From Physcomitrium patens (taxonomy: Eukaryota > Streptophyta > Bryopsida > Funariales > Funariaceae), in NCBI RefSeq assembly GCF_000002425.4, contig NC_037270.1, positions 3,075,680-3,139,679 on the forward strand: 64,000 bases of DNA, written 5' to 3'. Under the pieces are notes generated by a model. That model was not told the DNA's origin. It searched no databases and saw only the letters and a list, made by a program, of their open reading frames with translations. Positions 35,795 through 46,100 of the stretch are shown here, one piece after another. Made by a program: the position numbers and the translations under genes. Within the stretch, counting starts at the first letter, position 1. Each line of letters begins with the position of its first letter.

Positions 35795-36323
35795 TATCGT
35801 GGACATACATATTTATCCTTATAATTATTTAGATAATAAGAATAGGTAGAAGTCAAAGTAGATAAACATAATAATATCTTATAAAAAGCTTCTTAAAAGC
35901 TTTATAGATGCTTTTTTGCCTTTATACATGTCTATATTTGAAAACTTGGCCAACAAAAAGGCCACGTGTTGACATGTTGACTACTTATAATACAAGTTGG
36001 ACATATGGTCCACACCTAAGAAACTTGCCTTGTAAATTAGACATGTGTTCTACAACTTGGATGCGTATTAGAAGTCCTATGGCATATCACCATGTATTTC
36101 TTAGTTAAGTAGTATATATAGAGGCAAGAGTGAGCTCTTCTTCACTCTTGTCAATTCTTTTATTGGTTTTTAGTCTAGTTTCAAGAATCTTATGTTTTTT
36201 AATCTTTGATAATAGCCATTCTAATTCTTCCTTGAATGTACATACTTTCTTCTATTTTGTCACTTTTTTTTTAACACAGATTCTACGACTTGATGCATCT
36301 TCTTCCAGTTTGTGTCATTGTTA
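35795..36323 (+). repeat. Element C 3' LTR
   Basis: 529 bp, clearly homologous to 694-1238 but more diverged from it than the A LTRs are from each other. It is followed directly by the TATAG duplication. Confidence 0.87.
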
Positions 36324-36328
36324 TATAG

Positions 36329-36475
36329 AAAGAAGACTTCTCAGATTTGGTTGTAAAGGTGATCTACTTACTTCCTTCAACTGCACAATTTTTTAGTATA
36401 GATTTTGGAAGAAGTAAAGTAATCCACTCACTTTTAAAATAAGAGAAGAATAATAATTTAATAATCTTGTCAAAT
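36329..36475 (-). mobile_element. Element E leader and gag start
   Basis: On the minus strand this continues from the 5' LTR of E into leader and early gag. Across the C insertion it runs on into 688-1, matching element F (GTGCAACTGAAGG-type phrase at about 59.17 kb) without a gap. Confidence 0.7.
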
Positions 36476-36967
36476 TGTCAAGAATATGAATCTTGAAAAA
36501 ATAAATTTTTAATATATTCTTATGTCACTTAAAAAGACTAAAAATTCATTCAAAGATGGTGATATATCAAACTAAAATAGCTATTGCTAAAGATAAAAAG
36601 ACTAGAAAGTCTTGAAATAAGACTAAAGGCTACAAAGGCATTAACAAGAATGAAGAAGATTTTATTTATGCCTCTATATATATATTCTCTAACTAAGAGT
36701 TACATGGCAATTTGCTTTTGAACCTCCAACACATGTTGACTTTGCTAGATACATGTTTTAATTTATAAGATAAGTTATTTATATATAGACCATATAATTA
36801 ACTTATTCTATAAGCTACTAATACGTGTGATACATGGCTAATTTATTGAAAAAGTTTTTAACCTATCAATTAACTACAAATATATGTAAAATCAAAGTTG
36901 CATCTATGACACTTTTAAAAATCCTGTCTATAAGATATTATGATATTAATCTACTTTTATCTACTTG
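36476..36967 (-). repeat. Element E 5' LTR (partial)
   Basis: A minus-strand LTR of the A/C family, recognisable by the TATA box/palindrome region (about 36.64-36.69 kb) and the inner U3. Similarity stops about 55 bp before the expected LTR start, where copia-like sequence begins. Confidence 0.7.
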
Positions 36968-37700
36968 ATGAAGTAACTTTAGCTTTAATGCTACTAGCAA
37001 TGGATTTATTAATATTTGGTGGTAGTTTTTTTAATCTACAATCTTTGGCCATATAATTTGATTTTTTATAAATACAATATTAAATTTAATGCATATCTTC
37101 TTTAGAATGGAAGTTCTTTGTTATTTCTTTTTTTTAAAAAAAGATGGAAAAAAAAACCATTGAAGATAGTTTGCATAAGAATCTTGATTAGAACTTTTTC
37201 ACCAAGTATTGCAAGATGATTCTTGATTTCTTGTGATGTCTTCAAAAATTCTTCAATAGAAGTTAAGTTTCAAATTTTCAATGAAGATAGTTTATAATTA
37301 TGATTAAATACCATAGTAGGATTTCTACTTCATATTTTTATTTAAATGCCATCCATACATCTTTAAAATCTTCATGCTTTGTCATTATATTGATAAGATA
37401 ATCTTTTACAATAAATATTAGTATTTTTTATAATATTTGCTTTCATCTCAGATAATTAAATCTCTAATAATGTACGCCTATTGTATGTGCATGGATATAT
37501 TATTGGTATGAGCTTCTTAATGGTGTGATCTTGAAGACTTTTGGCTCATAAAAAAATCTTCATCTTTAAGCTTCATATGTAATACTTGTCTTTTGTCAAT
37601 TAATTTATTAGCTTTACCAACCTACAAGAGATCATTCAACATTTTCTAATCTTCAAGAAATACTCATCAATTATATATGCTTAAAGCAATTACTCTCATG
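36968..37700 (-). mobile_element. Ty1/copia gag fossil
   Basis: The minus-strand translation gives fragments typical of copia gag: a FLKTSQEIKNHLAILGEK stretch (about 37.2 kb) and a knuckle-like YCIYKKSNYMAKDCRLKK (about 37.05 kb). Strongly decayed, no LTR seen. It abuts the cut end of the E LTR, so E probably landed in it or a deletion joined the two. Confidence 0.5.
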
Positions 37701-37792
37701 TAATTATAAGGTAATTCTCACAAACTCATTATTCTTGCTTTAAAACCATGTTAAAATCTTAGTCCAATAGTATATAAGTAAATTATCTTTAT

Positions 37793-37832
<40 letters not shown>

Positions 37833-38990
37833 AAGGTGATGTATTTGAAGTACCTTTTTGCATAGATTCTAAATTTATTCTTTATTCAAACTATACTTCA
37901 AACATAATACTTTGATATTTTCAATGTATTTTGATATCCTGACTATGTATGATATCTTTACTATGTACTAATACCTTGACCATGTCTTGATGTACATGGT
38001 TAGCAACATCATCTATATATGAGAGGATCTTGGTGGTTCTCAAGTAGGTAGGAAAAAAATCATAGGCACCTCTTTTTTTGCCAATATAAGAAAGAAGCTA
38101 AAATTGAGCATATTTCATGAAGACAATTGGCTCTACCTCTTGCCAAATGTTTCAAGGCTTAAATATATGTAGGAGTTAACATTTAGCAATCTAGATAATG
38201 GAAAACTTATGGCCCAAGTTGGAGATTGAAAACTATTGGTCTATTAGGTGTTTGAAATTTAATTGCATATCTAATTTTGTATAGATTAATAAAAATAACT
38301 ATTTATACAAGTATTCAAAAATAATAGCTATATGATTAATATGCAAGAAACTTTCTAAATACTTAAAAGGTTTAAATAAAAATTTAGCATTATACAAAAT
38401 AATCCATATCTATAAAAATATACAAATCCATATTACTATAAATGCCAAAAATAAATTAAAAAGAAGATTACATTACTATTATCTAAATACTTTTTATAAT
38501 AATTATATATAATTTTTAATACATTGATACAAGAAATTGATACTTCATTTTAGAAATCATGAATAATACTTTGGATATTGAATAATATAAAATTTTAAAT
38601 TCTATTGAATTATGATAATCTAAATATTATGTATGTAATAATAATATTATTTTAAAATATTACTATAAATCTTTTTGAATTTTTTTTCATGAATAATATA
38701 ACTTAAATTAATAATTTGTATATAAATATTTTTAAAGTTTCATTGAATCTTAAAAAACTATGTATTAAAATAAAAAAAATTATATTTTTACACAAAATAT
38801 TGATATTTATTCATAAAAAACCATAAATAAAAATGAATTAGTTTTTTTTAAATAAATTTTATTTTTAAAAAAAATTTGCATCAAACCTGAGACTTTTTCT
38901 ATTTCATTTTTTTTTTTTTTAGATTTCAATCTTCTAAAACTTTTGATATTTGTTTTGTACTTTGCTTGTAAACCAAAGAATTTTCATTAA

Positions 38991-39029
<39 letters not shown>

Positions 39030-40268
39030 TATATCAACCGATCATAATTAGATTTTATTACTGTTGTCATTATGTTTTTGATAAAGACTTAATAGTAGAT
39101 TTAGTAACTTAAAGTATTATAAAATTGTCAACTTCATAAAATACAGACATATTTTATATATATATAGACATCTTATGTATATATATATATATATATATGT
39201 ATTAAAAAAATTAAATATTTTTCTCATTTTATACACTTGGTATTTATAAATAAGTCTAAAAACAGGTGTACAATAAAAGTAAATCTTTAAAATTTATAGT
39301 TTATTTATAAATTAAGATGCAAATAAGAACATGTTTATAAAAGAATATTTTATTGAATATAGATGACTCTATCTTTTACAAAAATAGTCTTTAACTAAAA
39401 GAAGTTAAATATTTATTTTATTTTATCTTTAATTTTAATTTTTTTAAATAATAAATTTATTATTTAAAGGTCATATTTGTAAAATTCTCTAAAGAGTTTG
39501 CATTCTCATGTTATACATGTCTCATTTTAAAAATATATTAACATTATTTATAAGACTTCTTTAAATTTTATATATTATTAATAGAATTTTTTACTTCAAT
39601 AGATTTTTTCACAACACTTCAGCTATTAAATTCTTTGAATGTTGCATATGTTGTAGTACATGAATCTAAAATTAATAATAATAGAAATAAATGAACATCT
39701 TAATTTTATTTGTAATATTTTTGGATCTTTAATTTAATGCGAAAAGAACCAACCATATAAAACATCAGACTGCCGAATAATAAAATAAAATGGTGAATTT
39801 AAGTAAATTAGTTGAATAGTTTTTTAAAAAGATTATTTTATTAAAAAGAATAGCATCATGATTTTTATTAATTTTTAATTCATTATAAAATCTTAAATTG
39901 TGATTGTATCAAAATAAAAATAAATTATTATTTTTTAGTCCTTTATTGATTTAAATTCTACAAAAAATTTAAAAATTGAATAAAAAAAATATTCTTTGAA
40001 ATTTAATTAATGCAATATTTTAAATAATGATATATAATGTTTTAACCAAATATATAGATAGAATATTTTGAATCAATAACATATGAGATCTCATATGAGA
40101 TTCTAAATTATGAAATATATAATGAATCTCATATGTTATTGAATGATAATTGAATATAATATTGAATCTCATATGAATATGAATTACAGAGATCATATGA
40201 ATAACATATGAGGTTCTGAATTATGAAATATATTCAATTATCATTCAATAACATATGAGATTCTAAAT

Positions 40269-40312
<44 letters not shown>

Positions 40313-40355
40313 CTTGACAATTAATTATCCATTTTTCTATTATATATTTATGTAG

Positions 40356-40386
<31 letters not shown>

Positions 40387-40466
40387 AAAAATAATATTTA
40401 TTCAAAATTAGATAAAAATAAAAAAATTGAATTTAAATTTATAAAATACTAGTGTTCTATGATACC

Positions 40467-40497
<31 letters not shown>

Positions 40498-41142
40498 TAT
40501 GCTTTATGCTTTAAGTTAATATAAAGACAATCAGTATTTTGATTTTGATGTAGTATTGATGTATTTTTATTTTTTATGGAAATAATAGTAATAATATCTA
40601 CAATAATAATTAAATTTATTACATAAGTTTTTAAAAATAGAATAAGAATGTTTAACAATGATAGTATTAGTTCCATAGACTAGAATTATCACATATCATA
40701 AAATATAGTTTTTATTGGTTTTATATTTTTGTATTTTAATTTATATTTATAAAATCTATATAAATCAATATTATTTTATGATTAACAAGGAATAGTTTTA
40801 TACTTTTTTAAATGGATCCTTATTTTAAGAAAATTAGATAATTCTTTAATAGTATACAAGTTCTATTTTGGGATTACCTTTATATCTATTTTGTTGGAAT
40901 TTTTTTAATGTTATGGCCTGTAATAAAAAATCCTATAAATTCCATGTCATGTTACTCAAACTCACTTTTTCAAATTTTCACCCAAAAATTCATAATTCAC
41001 ACGTTCTAAAATTTAAATACAAACATACCTGAAGTTGATTACATATGTGTCAAAAACATGAGATTATTTTCTCATCGTAAAACATAAAAATATGGTAAAA
41101 AAGCTTTCTATTAATCTAAAAAATTATCAAACTTACAATAAT

Positions 41143-41180
<38 letters not shown>

Positions 41181-41394
41181 TACAACCATATGCACACTTA
41201 CATTTTGTATTTGATAATTTCTAAACCACAAATATTTAGATTCAAATATAAGATCTAATCACACTATACAAGAATATAGAATTGCCTAACAATGCATTCT
41301 AAAACCTTCACATCATGAGAATATCTAATAAAGAGCATAGGTGCATAGAATAATTTCTGTCAATTTTCATCTCAGTATATTGGAGATTATACTT
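37701..41394. other. AT-rich intergenic stretch with TA microsatellites
   Basis: No credible gene was seen in 3.7 kb of very AT-rich DNA. It holds (TA)n runs at about 37799-37828, 38999-39026, 39178-39198, 40268-40309, 40356-40383 and 41145-41175, a (TTA)n run at about 40469-40497, and the palindromic cluster at 40068-40270. Faint retroelement decay products may be present but none could be assigned. Confidence 0.7.
40068..40270. repeat. Palindromic cluster built on AACATATGAG
   Basis: A 35-base segment beginning GAATCTCATATGTTATTG (about 40124-40158) recurs as a perfect inverted copy at about 40230-40264. Further partial copies of AACATATGAG/CTCATATGTT and of CTAAATTATGAAATATAT lie between and left of them. 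The whole block can fold into several hairpins. Confidence 0.75.
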
Positions 41395-41400
41395 ATTATT

Positions 41401-41604
41401 AGGGAAATGTTAAATATACCCAAGTTTTCACCTAATGGACCCACCAAACCTAACCATCATGAAGAAAAAAATGACCTCTGGATTCATTTCTCCACAATTG
41501 GACCTGCAACCAATAAAAAACCAACCAAATTGATCATGATCACCATATTCTTGATTGAGAACAGATCTATTTAGTAAAGGTATGGGTCTATTTAACATTC
41601 CCCT
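41401..41604. mobile_element. MITE, 204 bp
   Basis: Terminal inverted repeats of 22 bp (41401-41422 and 41583-41604; 20 of 22 pair, AGGGAAATGTTAAAT... against its complement) are flanked by ATTATT on both sides (41395-41400, 41605-41610). There is no coding capacity. The inner part is related to 56115-56210, upstream of the doubtful locus near 56.3 kb. The superfamily is not settled: the duplication could be read as ATTATT or as a shorter TTA/TAA type. Confidence 0.72.
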
Positions 41605-41610
41605 ATTATT

Positions 41611-43111
41611 GTTAATATTTGAAATATGGAGAGGTGAGGCGACGCCTGTCCATCAGTGCGAGCGAGCGAACGAATCCCCGCGCTGACGCCGTCATTGTAT
41701 GGTTGTGAGCCCGACGCCGATTCTTCACGGAACTGTTCTCCATGCTTGTTGGCGTCGGGCTTTCAAGGCTCGTTGTTGTCGCACCGGAATCAGAGCGTCG
41801 AAGGCCGTAAGAGTGGTAGCCCTGACGCCATCGTCACTGCCATCGCCCTCCCGCCCCCCTCGGACGTTTGCTCCTCTTCATACCCGCTCATTTCCCTTTC
41901 CCTGTTCGTGGAAGTAAGAAGAGCGAGATCCGTGGCCTTTGTGAAGTGCTCCTAGGTTAGGGTCACTCTTCCACTTGGATTTAATTTCATTGTTGCCGAT
42001 TCGTAGCTGGAGAGTTTCGGGCCATGCGGAAGGAGAGCAGTTGCTTGCGGAAAGCCGCAATTGGAAGGCGAATGTTTCTGTTCAACCTAATGTTAATGGA
42101 GAGTCAGGAATAGCGAAGCATGGACCTGATAGGTGCTTGCGACTAATTCATAATTGGCTGTAGGCGGGATCGTGAGAGAAGAGGGTGCTGGTGGGGGTGA
42201 TCCTTAGGTGGAACTTGCGGCTGCTAAGCTGGTGTTCGGTGGCGGATCTTCTGGTATGGCCTTGTCTGCACGTCGGTGATTTGGCATTGTGTATATGCTG
42301 CCTGCCTGCTGCCCTTGTTGCGTTTTGAGTAAGTAATCGTTTGTGAGTTTTGGGTCGCGTTTTGCGGATTTTTTAGCAGTGGTGGGAGCCAGTGATGGTT
42401 TTTGGGGAACTCAAGTGCCTCGTTTTTCTTGAAAGTTCTTGGGATGTTTGCCGAATCTCTTTGGCTACTAAATGAACTTGTTGAGTTGGATTTTTTTGTT
42501 TTTTGCTTGCCTTGGCGAACTAAAGCTCAATATCACCAATATTTAAATACACCATTAATTGCGTTTAAGAAAGAAATACTTTTGTTCATATTCTGCGAAT
42601 GAGTTGGAATAACATCCGTCGCTTTTTAGGTAGTTCAATGGAAACTTGACGATAACATTTGATAGGCAATTTGACTGGACGAGAAGTGTCTTGAGGCTGG
42701 AAGCTTAGTCCTAATTGTGCTTGTTTGCCGGGTCATAATGTCAAATAGCAGCACTCGTTGTACTAGGTAGCCGTGCACAGATATTCCCACGAAAACTGAC
42801 TACACAAGCCATCTTTTCCGTTAGACACGTTCATTTTACTTTTGCTGCATTATGTGTAGGAGCAATGACAAACATGATTAACAGCAATATTGGACTCTTG
42901 AATTGTATGGTGGCAATCATAAACACATTAAGACCAATCCGACAACCTACAAAACTCATGTAGGAGGGATAAGATGCACTTCATCATAGCAATACTCTCA
43001 TACAGTTAAACATGCACCTACTCAGGTATCTACATCGTTCTAGATATTTATTTGGATATTGATGTTTTGCTCTTGCTTAGTTCCTTCTTTTACAGTCTAT
43101 CTGAGGAGGTG
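41611..43111 (+). promoter_or_regulatory. MED8: MED8 promoter and long 5' leader
   Basis: GC content rises sharply at about 41.63 kb, which marks the probable promoter/leader start. The coding exon is preceded by a clear 3' splice site (TTTTACAG, ending 43095), so at least one intron lies in the leader; a donor could be near 41.95 kb (CCTAG/GTTAGG), but this is not certain. Short upstream reading frames (for example 41656-41955) lie in the leader; nothing suggests they are conserved proteins. No clear TATA box was seen. Confidence 0.55.
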
Positions 43112-46100
43112 ATGGCGGCCCCTGGTGGGCAAGTCCAGGCGGCTGTCGCTGCCGCTCCAGGGCAAGCAGCTCAGAGGACAGATATGGCCCCGGTATTGCA
43201 GCAGCTAAATTTGGCATCGTTGCGGACACGCACGCAAGACTTGCACAATGCTATATCCCGCATCTTGCACTCATTTCACACCCTTCCCGCTTTGAAATGG
43301 TAGATGCCTCTGCTTGTTTTTGTTCGCAATCGTCTGAATTTCATAACACCATAGTTTATTTTGTGAAGCCATGCCAATTTCATCTAGCTACTCTATGAGT
43401 GCATATTGTGGCATATGTTGAGATCTAAATTGTAACAGCACCTATATTTGATGTCTGCAGGTCTGAGGTATTGGGGCAATTTGCTATGGTAAACGTTGAG
43501 TTGCTGAATTTGGTGGAGGATATTAAACCCATTCTGAAAGCGTTTGTGGTTTATCCAAAAAACGTTAATGCAGAGAATGCGACAAGTAATTTTACTGCAG
43601 CCCTGTATGACTTTCGTACGTGGCGTCAGTCGGCTGTGACATGAGCTTTACTGTCGTTAAACGCTGTTTAGGAACCAGTGTTTAGACTCAACGCCAAGGC
43701 TTATATATGTTACAGAAGGTCGGGTTGGTTATGTTGAGATCTTGGTACGATTCTGGATGGTTAAGCGGCGAATCATTGTAACCGGCTAAACAATCTGTGT
43801 CGTTGTGGAACGTCTTTGCAAGGCCTTGTGTGATTGAAAAAGATTTTTGATGTTTATTTTACCTCCGTTTACAGTTCTGCCCATCATGCTTTCCTCGAAG
43901 CTACTGCCGGAGATGGAGTCTGAGGAAGCAGTTCTTAAAGATAAATTGTTAGCAGGCATGTCCAACTTGCCTGTTCAAATGCAGACTGAAAAGATCCAGG
44001 TTTGAAGTTTTTTGCCAGCCTTTTCTTTTGTTGGATTTTCCAGTAAATTTCAACATGCGAATGTTTTTTTTCCATTTGCCTGAGCGATCCATCGTTGATA
44101 TAAACAGTTTTTATGTTGCTGGTTCTTTTAGTTTGTTCTCGCTAAGTGTCCCTGTCTTTATCATTCTTTACCTTTTTATCTTTTTATCTTCTTTATTTAT
44201 TTATTTATTTTATTTTTTTCTCTTCCATTAACTTGTTTTTATTATGGGTTGGTATTCTCAGAGGCAAATTGAGTTAGTCCGATCAGTGTGCGATGGTGCT
44301 GAGAAAGTGCTTGGAGAAGCTCGTAAGGTGTACGGGCTGAGCTCTCGGCAAGGCCCCGTGGCTCTTGCTACTGTTGACAAGAATCATGCAGCGCGAATCG
44401 CAGAACAAGAAAATCTTCTTCGTGCTGCCTCTAATTCTGGAGACGGTGAGTAAGAGCTACTCTAGGGGGGACGCTAATTTAAAATTGATTCATAGATCAG
44501 AGTTGTAGGGAAAACATAGCTTTGTGCTTACGGCTGTGTCTGTATTTTATTGTGGTATACTATCAGGTCTTCGAATTTCACCCGACCAACAGCAAGCACC
44601 GGCAATGTTGCCACCACATTTGTCATCTGCTTTAGGAACGTCTGCAATTGACACAGGTTGTTTTCGCTCACCCTATTACTTCTCTTCAAAACATATTTTG
44701 GCCATGATATTGCTTTTGCATAACTATGAAGGTATGCGCAAGCAGCTAATGTAAAAGAAGCATGCCTTTCTGATGAAACGATTCTCAGCGACAGAAGTTT
44801 AACAAATGTTTCATGAATGTTATTAATTGTCTCCTTGCTAGTATATTTCTGCCTTTGAAAGTGCACTGAACTGTGATTATACATGGCAGGTTCCAGTTTT
44901 CCAAGGGGTTCATCATCTGCCCTACCACCCAGTGGGCTTTTACGCCCAGCAGCACCCCAACAGCAGGTCCGAGTCAAATCTTTTAGAACCTTTCATTTCA
45001 ATTGATAGAAGTCTTATCTGCCTTTTGTTCTCATGCTTAATGCTATTCTGGGTCTGTTTTGATTGAATATGTCTGAAGAAGCATTAGTTAAATGTATTTA
45101 GAATGATCAGTAAACGCAACATATCCCTGATGGAAGTCCAAACTACTTAGGTACATGTTTCCTCCTCCTAGAATGAGAAATCCTCAACTTGCGGTTTGAT
45201 TTGGTGATCCTGTATTTTGTGTTCTTCCTGTGTTAATCAAGCAGATCAATTCTTCTCAAGTTCTACCTCGTTCAAATATTGGAGTCTCTATGCAAGCCCT
45301 TGGGGGAGCTGTTTCTCTTCCTGGTGGAACAGCCGCCACAACCATTCCCTACGTCAATTCCCCTAGGTCTTCAACAGCAAATTTCAACGTTCCATCCCCT
45401 CAGCAACTTCAAAACCAGGTTGAAGAAAACTCCATACCTAAATTTATGAGTTAGATTTAATGGATAACCTTTTTGAGTTTCTGTATTACCTTTTGCGATT
45501 TTTTTTGCTTTGTTTGCCGACCAAAAAAGATGGTTAAGTGTGCCATATGGACTTTTGATACTTAATTCTGAGAGGTGAAATTGCATTCACAAACTAGTCT
45601 TGGTTATTCTTCTTTTACAGCAACAGCAACAAGCTATTATAAGGCAACAGAGGATCCAGCAGCTGCAAAAGCAGCAGCAACAGGCACTGCAGGCCCAACA
45701 GGGTCAGCAACTTCGCCGTCCAGGCACACCTCCAATTCCTCAGGTGAGCTCATTTTCTTCAATCGAGTTCATATCTATGTATTTCCGTGTTGGATTCATT
45801 TATTGCGGAAAATAACTTTGCAGACAGTTGTAGATTGCACACCACATACATGGGAATGCAAAAGACTAGGTACAGGATTGTTTTGTTAAGGGAATTAGTT
45901 TCATTTCATAAACTCATATTTTCCTTTTCCCTTGCAACTTAGTAGGAGAGAGTGTTGACATCGCTAAATTGTTTTCATACTTGCAGACTCAGACAACTCT
46001 TCAACCACAAGGACAGCATTCACTCCAGCTTCAGCAAGCCAAATTACAGCAGCAGGTAACATTAATCTAATTTTTTCAGCAGATCGCCTCATGTGTGGTT

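Larger units (their letters stand above)
694..36323 (+). mobile_element. Element C: Ty3/gypsy chromovirus, split by nested insertions
   Basis: C has LTRs at both ends and a 5-bp target duplication TATAG (689-693 and 36324-36328), so its outer limits are firm. Its own DNA is 694-3211 plus 32528-36323, about 6.3 kb, matching the 6.4 kb of element A. Order of parts: 5' LTR, leader, gag (about 1.43-2.43 kb), protease (about 2.5-2.8 kb), start of RT, then the insertion X with D and everything inside it, then RT, RNase H, integrase, chromodomain, an extra ORF region and the 3' LTR. It is a fossil with dozens of breaks, clearly older than A. Confidence 0.88.

Noticed and set aside
40068-40270. CRISPR-like array
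   Set aside because: The repeats are inverted, not direct with spacers, and the DNA is eukaryotic.
41656-41955. Plus-strand frame of 99 codons upstream of MED8
   Set aside because: It lies in the GC-rich leader, with overlapping frames on both strands and no domain; more likely an upstream frame than a gene.
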